Shown one piece after another: positions 21,945 through 33,269 of a stretch of DNA of 64,000 nt (position 1 is the stretch's first letter; the number at the start of each line of letters is the position of its first letter). Source of the DNA: Heliocybe sulcata (lineage: Eukaryota; Basidiomycota; Agaricomycetes; Gloeophyllales; Gloeophyllaceae); contig ML213505.1 in the NCBI GenBank assembly GCA_004369045.1, positions 472,591 to 536,590 of the forward strand, in the 5' to 3' direction. Under the pieces are notes generated by a model. The model did not search any database and was not told the DNA's origin. It was given only the letters and a program-made list of their open reading frames with translations. A program made the position numbers and the translations under genes.

Positions 21945-23246
21945 ATGCCCCCAAAGAGGACCATCAAGCGCAAAGCATCTGACTCTGATGCTGGCAGTGG
22001 TGAAGAAGCCCCCAAAGCATCGACTTCCAAACGTGCCAAAGCGTCTCCGCCAGATGGAGAAACGCCCGGCACAGCTGCAAACGGCCAGCCGACGAATAAG
22101 GTGCTGCCGACTACTATAGTCTTTCCTAAGAAGTCGGCAGGAATGTTGAGAGTTGCGACCTGGAATATATGTGGCTTGGCAGCTGCTCAGAAGAAGGGTT
22201 TCAAGTATTATGTTGAAGCTGAAGATCCTGACGTCCTGATCCTTACTGAGACCAAGGTATAGCAAGCACGGTTTCTGATGTACCCCTTACTTATTGTTAA
22301 CCTTATCAACCGTACAGGTGAACGATGAGCCAGTGGACCCAGGTTTGACTGATCGATTTCCACATCGCCACTGGTCTATATCAGAAAAGAAAACCTATTG
22401 TGAGTCTGTCGGCTCCACTTGGATCAAGTGTGATGATTGACTAGTGCTTGAGCTGGAGTTGCGATCCTTTCAAAGATCAAGCCGCAGAGCGTAATCAAGA
22501 CACTCCCAGGTCATCCTAACCCGAGCTCGGTGAAAGGCCGCATCCTAACTGTGGAGTTTGAACATTGCTATATCGTCGGGACGTATGTCGTCAATGCTGG
22601 TGAAAAGCTCAAGGTTTGTCATAATCTCATGATAAGGCATTCATCTGGCAAGATTGATAGTTTATCACTGGCAGACTCTTGACGCCAAGAAGGAGTGGAA
22701 TACCCACTTCGAGGCGTACATCCGCGAACTCGACGAGAAGAAACCTGTCATATGGGGCGGCGATCTGAACGTTGCTCCAACAGAGATAGGTATGTATCTT
22801 GAAGTCATGCTCAGATTGCCTGATGATGGCGCAGCGGTGATTGACGTTTACTAGACCTTGCTAACCCAAAGCGGAATTGGAACAAAACGCCCGGGTACAC
22901 AGAGGCTGAAACCTCTTCATTTGCGCGAATACTAGGCGAGCCAGACTCGGAGGCTTCAGCTAAATTCGTGGACGTCTGGCGAAAGTTCCATCCGACCGAC
23001 CGGCATTACACGTATTTCTCATATCGCTTCAACTGCAGAGCGAAGGGCCTTGGATGGCGGCTGGACATGTGTACGTCATTGTGGTTCATTTCTAAGCTAT
23101 GGGGCCATCTCGGACTTAACGATGCTATCTCAGTCGTCTTAAGTCAGCGTATTGCTGATCGGGTGAAGATGTGCGAAATACGAAGTGAGATTTACGGAGC
23201 TTCAGATCACTGTCCTGTGGTCATGGAAATAGAAGGCGAGCTATGA
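21945..23246 (+). CDS. APEX1: Class II AP endonuclease, ExoIII/APE1 family
   Basis: Cleaves DNA 5' to abasic sites in base-excision repair, acting in the nucleus. ATG at 21945 opens a basic, nuclear-localisation-like N terminus (PPKRTIKRKASDSD; KRAKAS). The endonuclease/exonuclease/phosphatase fold then starts at LRVATWNICGL (about 22146). Catalytic landmarks are visible: LILTETKV (metal-binding Glu), SGVAILSK, GGDLNVAPTEID (Asp and Asn), FVDVWRKFHP, GLGWRLDMFVLSQ across an intron, and the terminal ASDHCPVV (Asp-His pair). TGA at 23244-23246. Five or six short introns. Predicted length about 370 residues, slightly longer than human APE1 but without the C-terminal zinc finger of the APN2 type. 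It lies just outside the copia/foldback nest on the same strand. Confidence 0.87.
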
Positions 23247-23691
23247 CAAACTATGGGAGTATCATTCCAATCGCCCCGCTCTATGTAATCTCGTCCTTCT
23301 CTCTTCCGACGGTTCCTGTCGCCATTATCTGCTAGTCTGGGTTGGAAATCCAAAAATACGATGTCGCAAGTTTATCCTTCGCGCTGTGCCACGTCACTAA
23401 CGTCCGGCGGTACTCCGTTCCAGCCAATCAATGTCCAACCACCAGATAAACTAGGTAAGCATGAATATGCGGTCTGTGTTCGCGACGAAGTGGTCCCCGT
23501 AGTAGCAGGCTCACAACCACAATATCACATTCACATCGACCGTATTACAACATCATGCCCATGACCGCGATTTCATAAGTCTGTTCACCCAATGCGATAG
23601 CAATACTAGTCCGTTAAAGATACTTAGATAAGTGTTGACCATGTACCCGAAAGAAGAAGCTAGCGCCTTCTCAAAGTGCGCTGCGTGAAGC
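23247..23691. other. Intergenic region between convergent genes
   Basis: About 445 bp between the APE1 stop and the stop of the secreted protein on the other strand. Expected to hold both 3' UTRs. No other feature seen. Confidence 0.6.
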
Positions 23692-24255
23692 TTAACAAGT
23701 AACTGTGCCGGGGCAGTTGCCCTGATAGATGTTTTGCAGTTCTCCTTTCTGCAACATCATGTCAGTGACGTCTACGCCGCTGGTCTGTGATATCGCGTAC
23801 CTGGTCCCAGGTGCAGGCACCGTTCGGGTACGCGCACTGGTAACCCTCGAAGGCGTTGATCAGGATACCATTGTCGTTGTTCAGGTCGGACGGGCAGTCG
23901 CAGCCACCAGCGGCACAAGGGGCGTTGGACGGGCAGTTTCCTTGCGCGATATCCTGCAGCTGACCAGTCTGCGATGAAGAACCTAGGAGTCAGTACCGTC
24001 CAGTAATCCCTGAGATTGTCTTACCGTGGCCCAAGCGCAGGCTCCTGAAGGATACGCGCACTGGTACCCAGGGAAGACGTTGATCAAGACGCCGGAGTCA
24101 CCATTCAGATCGGTCGGGCAGGGACAGCCGCCAGCCCCGCCAGGGTAGCAGCCAATAAGCACCTGGCCAGTGTCACGCCTGTCGAGGGACGATGCACTGA
24201 CGGCAGCAGCAGCAGCCAGGATGAAGGCTGCAACAGAGCGTACAGAGACGACCAT
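23692..24255 (-). CDS. Small secreted cysteine-rich protein with a duplicated module
   Basis: Unknown function; a candidate small secreted protein. ATG at 24253-24255 begins a signal peptide (MVVSVRSVAAFILAAAAAVSA) with a following DRRD that could be a Kex2-like site. The mature part consists of two copies of one ~45-residue Cys module: CPCPTDLNGDSGVLINVF + GYQCAYPSGACAWA, then CDCPSDLNNDNGILINAF + GYQCAYPNGACTWD, each followed by GQLQDIAQGNCP / GELQNIYQGNCP. Two short introns sit at the same place after each module (gtaaga... and gtacgc...), so the duplication copied an exon-intron unit. TAA at 23692-23694. Predicted about 150 residues. A TATA box lies about 85 nt upstream. Confidence 0.76.
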
Positions 24256-27200
24256 TCGGAATGACGATGATGAGAAAGCTCTGGCTGCGTTGGACGGCTG
24301 CACCTTTGAGCGAATTCCGTTGGGACAGGGAGGAGTCTTTATACTCGAGGCTCGCTCACTTGGGATGCCTTTCGCGACGTCGAATGGGCGACTAAGGTCA
24401 CACAAAGGCACGGCATTTCTCCGATGCCCAACGGCAAGAAGTCTTGTCCTGTATGCTGTTCAGGTACGCCGAAAGTGACACAACGTGAGAGGTGTTGATC
24501 ATGAGAGAACGAAAGATCGCCCTGGCGATGTATCGCGCCTGGCTAGGCCGCTCGGTCGAGTGGAATTCCCGCTGCCATTTGGCCGGAACGTGATAGGAAC
24601 AATGCCCGGACAACCCGTAGCTTCAAGGGATAGGCATTGCTTCGATTGTAGTTACACCGGCCGGCGGTGACGCACAATGTGAACCTACGTGAAAAACCCT
24701 ATTAGCAAGCCGTTCCTCTGAGGGAGATAGCGCAGTCAAACAGTGCTCACTTAGGAGCTTGGGATGCCAGGCATGTGAGTAATACGTACCTCAGAGGGGA
24801 CAGATCAAGACATATCCAGTGAGAGCGAGCTCCGTGCAAGCGCCGCGATGAACGCCTCGGGCTCGGCTTATGTCCTTGCGTCGTATGGCAAATACCAACT
24901 CGGACATTCTGGGCCGAGCTTCGGGACGGCAGCAATCGCAAGAAACGCGGGAGATTTTCAGGTACCTGGATTCACAATCATATAGAGGTCGCCTTTTGAT
25001 ACTGATTGAAGTCCGCAACGCGTCCAGGCTCCGGACAGAACACTCGGTACTCAGTATCGAGCTGAGTCGGTACGTCGTAGTTCCATTATAGCCGTCGGAT
25101 CCCATCGGTGGCATGATCCTTTTGCCTCGGAATCGTTCATGGTTTGACAAGCACAGTGGCATCGGCGATTGGATGCATGCCAGCGCTCAGCGGGGCAGGA
25201 GACAAGACGTAATGCGGCCAACGACATCGGGCATACTACCTAGGAAATCCAGTACTCTTTGCGAGAAGAGGATGAAGAAACTGGAGACCAATCACAAATC
25301 TGTTGGCACCGCTTCTTCGCATGTGGTAAAATTTTCTCCGGAAAGGTATGCAGCCAGCGAACCAGCAGGAACCTAGCGGACTCTGGAGCTCGAACAATAC
25401 TCCGGGCACACAGCTCGCCAGTACAGATAAGCCACAAGGAAAGGACTGATCCGGACAGTATTCCTCTTCCCGCTTCCAAGAGACTTAGGTCAAGGATGGA
25501 CCTGATGCGGCGGTACACCGCCTTTGAAGTATGCTAAGAACAGAACCAGGACCGACTCAGTCAGCCATGCGTACTGGAACGGATAACAGATAGGTCCTGG
25601 CCGCTACAGAAGAGCCATCTCTGACAAATGAAGACATATGACTTGATAACTTGATACACAGGTAGACGAGGATCTTCCCGGGTATACAAGGACATCCCCG
25701 CGGCTCTGTGATTTGCTCCATATGCTTCCGCGCCTTGGTCTGGCGTATCCCGCTGCATTTCCTAGGTCGACAAAGACATGGATTGACAGTATTGACTCAA
25801 CTGATCTGTAGTAGCAGCGAAGTCGCATGAAAGCGACATCCGAGAGCCTTTGAGACTTCACCTGCATTGACCAAGATTGCCGGCATACGGTACGGGTGCA
25901 AGCTTGCCGCTACGACAAAGCAACAACGCGTTCCAATAATAAGTCTTGGCTCCCAGGTCCTGGTAAGGCTTCACACCAAAAATATTCCAGAAGGGAAGAG
26001 TCGCCAACTGAATAAGGAATATTCACAGTGGAAGAGGGGACCAAGGAACTCTCGAGTTGATACCAGCATGAATTGGGAGGCTGGTCTCCGAAATCATCGG
26101 GAGGGCGCCTCCTCTTGAGCGCAGCAACTCACTTGACAAGGCGATGGGAATCTCAGAGAGAAACCAGGCTGTGGCAGCAGCATTTGATGGCGGAGAAACG
26201 CACGGAACGTACCAGAACGGTACCGATGTCAGGAACCATCATACCGACGGAGGTGAAGGCCCATATGAAACTGATACCAGACGTAAATACCCTGCTGCAG
26301 AGAACTTCGATCGCCAACATTATGCCTGAGAGAGCCCGGGCTATACATTTTGAGAGGTGCATCCGTTCAGGGACCAGCGAGTGGAGACAGAGCAAGCCTG
26401 GGCGCCAACTTGGGAAGATAATAAAGAGCGCGTTTTAAACGGCAGGGTGGATCAGAAATCCGATCCCTTGGCTCCGCCTTCGTGTTGTATCTGACACAGG
26501 TAGCTTTCATCTGAAAGCGTGAATAACCAGAGTCACGGCGGTCAACCTGAGGCTTGAAGGACCCCGCGGTCGCCATCCAAGAGGTTCAACAAGCTCGGGA
26601 GCGTTGGCCCTACCACGCTGACCTCCATATTGAAGCCAATGCTGACCATGTCAACGGTGATGTCCCGAGGTGTACAGACCCTCCAGTTTGTGGAAATTGC
26701 GACTATGACCATGATTTCCGTTCGATAGTAATAGTATCCAGCAGGAAGTACCTAGCGGTACTTAGTCAAGGTCAGACTTCGGACCTGGAAGTCCGCGCCA
26801 CAATCATCTCGCCACAGACGCGCTTCAGCTGCGCCACAACCTTGAACTTCAAAATGCCACATGATGTCAAGCCTTACGGAAATCGGCGTTCATAATCATG
26901 TCTAAGCAGGATTCGACTTTCAACGTAACTTCTAAGCTTGTTGAATACGTGTTAGATGGCCTTCTCGGGGAAGGTCATAGAAAGATGCCAAGGTTGAGTA
27001 TAACGACAGCCTCGGTATGCGCGTGAAGCAACTTGAAGTCGAAGGGGACGAATCGCTAATGTCCGCTTGCCTTATTCCATAGGCGACGGCGCCATCGGCA
27101 GAATAACCTGAGAGCCCAAGACTGAGGCGGACGCGTACACCGTCAGAAATGAGAACAAGAGAGTAGATCAGTGGTAAGGCTACCGAGTGTCGCTTCTGGA

Positions 27201-27558
27201 TTTGTCTTGGTCCTGACTGACCGGGTCTACTTCAGGAAGGAGACATCGTCAAGGAATCCCGGAGGTAAACAGAGACTACTGCGAGCAACAGATTCGGGCT
27301 GAGCGCGAGGCCGGAAGAATCCTTGGCCATCGATTGACGAACGTGCGGTGAGAGGCCAACGCGGCTAAACCCCCTGAAGCTCAGAGAAGAGACATGGATC
27401 CGCAATGTATCAGTGGTGTAACCACCAAGTTGATATGGTTTGAATTCCCTGTCATCATGAACGCGCGAATCAAGTTGCATGCCGCTCGAGTCCGGTCGTG
27501 ACGGACTAGATGAGGCTATGGATGTGATTCTTCAGTGATACAATGGATAGGTCGTGTT
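24256..27558. other. 3.3-kb region without a recognisable gene
   Basis: The longest gene-poor stretch outside the repeat nests. All open frames are shorter than about 125 codons, lie on both strands, and neither single frames nor plausible splices give a recognisable domain. Some minus-strand frames near 25.2-26.4 kb are hydrophobic and may be remains of a membrane-protein gene. The first ~150 bp presumably contain the promoter of the small secreted protein. Confidence 0.5.
24337..24345 (-). promoter_or_regulatory. TATA box of the small secreted protein gene
   Basis: AGTATAAAG on the minus strand, about 85 nt upstream of the ATG at 24255. Good match to a TATA element at a typical fungal distance. 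Confidence 0.55.
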
Positions 27559-28904
27559 CTAGTATTCGCCAAATTGTGTATGTCCTGTCTGCGTTGCGTG
27601 GGCTCGTGCCTCCTTCTCGCCCTTGAGACCTTGCCCGCATACCTGTAAGAACGTGAGTGATATAGATGATGGCTTAAGCATCATTTTCACATACTTGGCA
27701 TTTCAGATCAAACGTCGCCGTATTTGTGTAGGCTCGTTTCGCTCGCAGGATACTCGCAAGATCCTTCCCGGCCTTGAGGATGGGGTCATCATCGCTGTTT
27801 GAGATCTAGGTAAACTATAAGTCTCACATGGCCCCGTACGACATCGTCACTCACGATAGGGAAGACAGTCTGGTGGAAGTCTGCAGGTGCATCAGGTGTG
27901 GGAGCCAAACTTGCTGCGTCGTAGTGAATGCCTGAATAAATCACAACACATCTGTTTCCGGACTCTGTCTCTGGGGGTGGTGTGAAATGGTCGATCCGAC
28001 CCGTCTCGACGTCGATAGATGCGATCTCTGTGGAGAAGTATTTGGCGAATATGGAGAGCTCAATAGCACCTCCCCACGCTGAGGGCTTGAGGATTGTAGA
28101 AATATATTCATCACGAGGGTGGCTATAAATTGAAAAAACAGTCAATGTTTCCTGCAGTTGAGATATCCCAATGACAGCTTGCCCCAAGATCACTTCAGAA
28201 TATGTTATCATGTCAGCACGGATCGCATCCGCCACGACTGTACATGTCAGCGAGTACAGGATATCTGTCAGCGGAAGTCCGCTGTCGAATGAGAATAGAC
28301 TTACTCTTCCGCATTTCTTGTGCCTTGCTGATATTCTGATGAAATACCAGGGCGATCGAAGAGAAAAGACACGAGTTGTCATCTGGAACTATCTAAAGAG
28401 AGTAATCAGGTTTTGGTATCAAATCCGGCCTTGCGACTCACGTACCCTGTGTACGAGAGTTCCGTTCTCTGTCTCGACGTAGTCTGGTCCGGATGAACTT
28501 GACGCAGGCGGGATCCTAGGAACCGAAGCATTCCCAAGAGCCGCATTATGAGACAAGACTCGCGCAGCCGGCGCACTACTCTGTGTAGCTGCCTGGGTAG
28601 GAGCTGCACCCGGCTTCTGGCTCACTATTAGTTGATCACCAGCTTTGAGACCCAGGCTTTCCAGCGGCAGTTCCGGTATGACCGCGAGGGTACGGGGCGG
28701 GTACCCTATCTTGACTGCGTATAGAGCATACGATTAGATGCTTCAGGACACGCCTTGCAGCTGGATTGACGCACGATCCTGGAGGGAGGGCGGGATCTCG
28801 GATGCAGCCAATATTGCTTGCTGGAGGTCTTGAATGCTGAAGCTGTCGAGGTCGACCTGGATGGTCGACACACCCTTTGGATGGCGGAGTCGGATTGGCG
28901 CCAT
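27559..28904 (-). CDS. OTU1: Ubiquitin thioesterase OTU1 (YOD1-like deubiquitinase)
   Basis: Deubiquitinase that works with the Cdc48/p97 ATPase in ER-associated degradation. ATG at 28902-28904 opens a ubiquitin-like/UBX-like N-terminal domain (MAPIRLRHPKG, VDLDSFSIQDLQQ, ELPLESLGLKAGDQL), then a Pro/Ser/Ala linker, then the OTU core: VPDDNSCLFSS with catalytic Asp and Cys (about 28340-28380), SAWGGAIELSIFAKYF, and VIYSGIHYD with the catalytic His. After an intron the C-terminal C2H2 finger appears, KCQVCGQGLKG...HATQTGH, ending FGEY and TAG at 27559-27561. All three family domains are present. About five introns. An upstream in-frame ATG at 28952 would add 16 residues; I prefer 28904 because it matches family N termini. 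Confidence 0.88.
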
Positions 28905-29251
28905 AGAAACTGAATTTATGTAGTGGTAACAAAGACTGTCTGCCGAGCTCAAGCAGATATTGAAGCGTGCAAAGCAGCGTCGGACAGGATGACGACAGCC
29001 ATTTCATGCGCGGCTCGCTATAAAAGGCAAATGTCGGGAAATGCGCTCGATCACCGCCGATCGGGTTACAGGATATGTTTTCATGGGCAAATCGTCAGTT
29101 TATGCCGTGCCCGACACCCCAAACTCTACAACATGCTCTGGTATTAAATGATCAATGGTGTCGTTCGTACAGCGATAATCGCCTGCAACAAGAATCTGAG
29201 CATGAGCGTAAGGGAAGTCCGCACCCGCAGTGCTCATAAAGAAACATCGGC
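28905..29251. other. Intergenic region, promoter side of OTU1
   Basis: About 350 bp between the OTU1 start and the CHMP7 stop, both on the minus strand. Probably holds the OTU1 promoter and the CHMP7 3' UTR. No other feature seen. Confidence 0.55.
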
Positions 29252-30990
29252 TCAAGCAGTCTCTCTGACGCGGCCTCCTTCCGCATTATCAGCTTGAACC
29301 TCTGTATCCCCTCTAGGCTGCCTCGACAGAGCTGTAAACCGTGCGCCCATTTCTCTCCTCCCAAGCTCTGGCTCCGTGTCAGGCGTCTCCGGCGCTGCAT
29401 TCATCTTGCGTCTGAGCTCCTCCTCCTCCTTCTCTGCCGCAGCGTGACGTTCCTCGACCTGCCGCCTGTCTTCAGTCTCAGCTAGCTCAAGCTGCGCATC
29501 TTGTGCCATCTGCTCCAGCTCCTTCTCGAGCTCATCTTCGTCGATGCCCAGTTCTGCCTGGGCCATGTCTCCACCCATGCGGATCGCATCGTCGACTTCG
29601 CGGGCGTCGGCAGTGGCGGCAGCCATGGCATCCATCGTTTCATCAATCTTGTCCCGCTGGAGCGAGGAATGAGAAAGGATGGATTTGAGCGTCGTCGTGG
29701 AGGTCTCGAAAGACCTCATGATCTACGAGAAAACAGTTCATGTACCTTGTCTTTCTTTTGATACGTATGGCACACACCTCGACGTCCCCTATGGCGGTCT
29801 CCACGCTCAGAAGTGTGGACTGCAGGGTTGTGAGAGACCCGAGTCGCTTCGATAGAAGCTCTTCCAGCTGCTTTCGAGTACGAAGGTGAGACACTGCGAC
29901 CTCTTTCCTTTTCTGACGCAGAGCCTCGGATGCATTTCGAGTCCGCCTGAACAGTACAGCATATCAGTCCTGAATCGTTCACGCAGGGGGTACCATAGTC
30001 AGGTTAGACATACTCATCAATCTTTTTCTGTAAACCGTTGACCTGGGCTTGAAGATCCCCAACAGCATTCTTGAGCTCAAGCACGCCGTGGTCGACTGCT
30101 GTGACTTGGGCCTGCTCAGCAGAGACAGAGTCGACAAACTTGATAACCTATAACCCAAAAGCTTTTAGAACTTGGGCATATAGCCTGGGATTACTTGCAT
30201 ACCTCGCTGTCCGCAACCACCACCTTCTTGTCCCGCTCCAGATATCTCACCAACACCTTGATATCCAGATCCGAAAGGGGCATGTCCGGCAGGACATTCG
30301 CAAACTGTGCCTTGAACGACTCCGGGCTATACAGCGCATCCGCCAAGGATATTCCATCCACGGCCCTCTGACTCTCAATAACAGCCTCCGCCGCCTTCTC
30401 CACCAAATCCACCAGCACATAATCACCCTTCGCCCTTCTCCACCGCTGCGCATCACTTTCGCTCCCACCCTGGTCGCCGTCGACGATGCCCACCTGCTGC
30501 AGCGCCCACCACAGAGGCTTGCCGAGCACATAGGATACTATCCGCAAGGGCAGCGATCCGGGGTCGTATATCGATTGCGTTGAGGTCAAGAAATGTTGGA
30601 GAGGAATATAGGCTTTCGACTCGCATAGCTCGGTCTTTACTAGTTGGACATACCCTTAGCAATTTCCGGGTTTGGTTCGCAGATTGTACCACTCACAATG
30701 ACCATGCTAAGGCTCAGTGGTTTGCCGACGCGTTCGTATCGGAAGACGTCAGCCAGACTTGGGCTAGCATGTAGGACGAGTCTGTCCGAAGATCCTTCGC
30801 TCAGCCATCCTTTAGAAACTACGGCTTCGAGAGTATGCCGCCACCAGTCCACGTTGGACCGGTACGACGTGGGGTTCGATTGCTTTTGCCGGGAGAAATC
30901 TGAATAGAGCGCTTGAAGTCGCGATGCCGAGGTACCAGAGTAAGTCGTCAGAGAAGATAGTTGGGCGACCCTGAGAGGTGTCGAAGTCAT
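29252..30990 (-). CDS. CHMP7: ESCRT-III-related protein CHMP7/Chm7
   Basis: ESCRT-III adaptor that acts in nuclear-envelope sealing and surveillance. ATG at 30988-30990 starts a first winged-helix-like half (SRLQALYSDFSRQK, VDWWRHTLEAVV, GWLSEGSSDRLVLH); after a short intron come YIPLQHFLTSTQS, YVLGKPLWWALQQ and DYVLVDLVEKAAEAV (second half of the N-terminal region). Then follow a coiled coil (LQAQVNGLQKKIDEF, TRKQLEELLSKRLGSL) and the Snf7-type core (LLSVETAIGDVE|IMRSFE, DKIDETMDAMAAATADAREV, MAQDAQLELAE). The C-terminal tail (about 29252-29400) is charged. TAA/TGA frame ends at 29252. The N-terminal tandem winged-helix region separates CHMP7 from the shorter Snf7/Vps32 proteins. Four to five introns. 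Confidence 0.85.
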
Positions 30991-31197
30991 TACTCGAGCG
31001 AGAGGTAGGACGAGAAGACGCGTCCCAAAACCCGTGACTGCCTTCCCGGATGCACAGCATTTACGTAGGTTGTGTGGCATAGGTTCAGAACGTCACTTCC
31101 ACGCCAAAACACATCGCACACTTGGTTTATGGTAATACAACAATATGCTTTCTACTTCTTCTGTTGCTTTACCTCCTCCGTCAGAGCCTAGTTCTTC

Positions 31198-32212
31198 TCG
31201 TCCAACCACTGGCACTGAAACCGGCTTCGTCACCTGGATCCTAGATACAGACAAAGTGCACTTACGAAGGCTCTCTTGTGGTGTTTCTTGCCCGCGGCCT
31301 CGAGCTCTGCAATCTCCTCGGCGGTCAGGTCGGGCAGGCTTGGTACCGCCAGGTATTCCTTGATACGCTCTTCCTTGGAGGACGTCCTATGAAACATAGG
31401 CGTCAGGAAGGTCCATGGAAAGCGTACATGAAAACTCACGTCACGACAACGACGCCCTTCTGCAAGAGCCACTTCGAGAGTACTTGTCCCTCGGAGACGG
31501 ACTTCCCTCCTGTCTTCGATATCCTTTCGGTGATCTTAGCCAAGACGGGATCGAGGGGACCGCCGCGAGCGCGCACGATGGGCGTCAAACCACCGTAGGA
31601 CTCGGTACGAATGCCCTGCTTCTCGGTGTATTCATAAAGGGACTCGGCAGCGCCAAATACGTAAGGGTGAAATTCGATCTTGGTACAAGGAGTCAGAGAC
31701 TGCAAAGCAAATGGGCACAAGCCGCGTACCTGGTTCACGACGGGCTTGACCGTAGCTCCAGGCAGGATCTCCTCGAAGTCCTTGATGCGAAAGTTGGACA
31801 CACCGATCGACTTTGCGAGACCCTCCTTCTGCACCTCTTCCATCTGCTTCCAGATATCCGTCAACGGAACCTCATGGTGGTTGGGCATGTGGATCAAGAA
31901 TAGATTGACATAGTCAACCTTGAGCTTCCTCAAGGACTCCACCAGGGTGCTCTTGACAGTCTGTCCTTTGCTCAGCTTGTTCAGCTTTGTCGTGATGTAG
32001 AGAGACTCCCGGGGCTTGCCCGACGCGACGATGGCATCTCCCAGGGAGTCCTCGTTGCCGTACATCTGCGCGCCGTCAAGGTGGACGAAACCAGTCTTGA
32101 TGGCAGTCACGACGGCATTCTGAGCGTCTTTGTTGTACAGAGCGGTACCCGTACCGAAAGCAAGGGCGGGAACGTTGGTTCCATCATTCAAGGGGAAGGT
32201 CAAGGTAGACAT
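31198..32212 (-). CDS. Aldo/keto reductase (AKR3-like)
   Basis: NADPH-dependent reductase of carbonyl compounds. From ATG 32210-32212: MSTLTFPLNDGTNVPALAFG, then the active-site segment HLDGAQMYGNE (Asp, Tyr), ITTKLNK (Lys) and FLIHMPNH (His), KSIGVSNF, an intron after KPVVNQ, IEFHPYV, LSKWLLQKGVVVV (cofactor-binding region), another intron, SSKEERIKEYL. The usual reading frame would stop inside sequence at 31230, but a perfect GTAAGT donor after HHKRAF and an acceptor 51 nt further give CQWLDEKN and TAG at 31198-31200, a normal AKR C terminus. An in-frame upstream ATG at 32344 adds 44 residues rich in Arg/Ser with no acidic residue until the last few, which looks like a mitochondrial presequence; both starts may be used. 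Confidence 0.87.
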
Positions 32213-33269
32213 GTCGCGGTTCGTAGACTGGAAGCGAAGCGGGGGGCACTGCAACAGCTGGATTAATCCGGGGCAGGAGGTCCTTCCAAGACTGGCCCTT
32301 ATACGGATAGCGATCGATGGGGTGTGCCAGATAATACTCATCATGTTACTAAGAGGCGTTCACGCACGGCTATGTCATTCGCTGTGGCGGCAGCACGTCT
32401 GCCGGAATCTGCGGGAGAGTTGCATCTTGCGAATTCTGACGCAATTTACAGTACCAGAATAGATGCAGAGAAAATAGAGACTTCCTGAGTAAGGCCTATG
32501 TCCAGTCGATCGAAGATAGATTGAAGAGCTGAAGACCATCATACTCATCTGCGCCAGGCCGGCCCTAAAGTAGACTTAGAAGCCAAGTCCGCATACCCGA
32601 CTCTCTTCTTCATCTTTTAACAACTTCCAGGCACCTCTCTATGTGAGATTGTCGACAGCTACGACAATCCCTCATCAAAGGTTGCCTCAGAGAGAGGGTG
32701 CGTTCTTTGGCTGAACTTCCGAGGTTGCGAAACCGATGGGTGGTGTCGGTCACCTAACGTTCCTACATCTCTTATAGCATCAGCTCGCAATTTTGTAACT
32801 AGGCCTCCTCTTCTCAATAGATGCATGACCGACCTCAGGCCTCGAGTCCTCTCCTCTCACTGCAAGATATACCCTTCCGTGTCATGGGACATGAAAGGCC
32901 TGGGTAGTAGGCCTAAACGAAGTGTGGCCGGTCGCAGTCCTGTCCGTTCACTCCAATCATCACAGGCGCTCCACATATGGGATTGTGCCTCTACAAGACA
33001 ATCCTTCATCTGATAGCAAGCCTAAGAGCAGTAGGTGCACCTCTTTGGCTGGTTGTTCTGGTATACACCGTCTGTGGATTATCCGGCCTTTGGGGCACCG
33101 ACATTTGTAGTTCAGTTGATAATGAATTCGATACACTCTGAGAAATAAATAATAGCACATCATCCTATCCTAGACATGTCACAAAGCGTTCTCCGTCATA
33201 CAGACCGTCCTAAACCCATCAAACGGGACAAGTAAATTTCATGGTGACGCGCGGATCCTCCGAATGCAC
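32213..33269. other. Intergenic region
   Basis: About 1.06 kb. The first ~130 bp may encode the alternative N-terminal extension of the aldo/keto reductase. Two loosely similar segments (GACAATCCCTCATC... near 32665 and GACAATCCTTCATC... near 32998, each followed by a TCTTTGGCTG block) hint at an old local duplication. No gene recognised. Confidence 0.5.

Noticed and set aside
25240-26440. Minus-strand hydrophobic frames with an APES motif, reminiscent of sugar permeases
   Set aside because: No other permease motif lies at the right spacing and frames are interrupted; similarity is too weak to call.
32640-33060. Possible tandem duplication around TCTTTGGCTG blocks
   Set aside because: Similarity is only moderate by eye and breaks often; kept as a remark under the intergenic region only.
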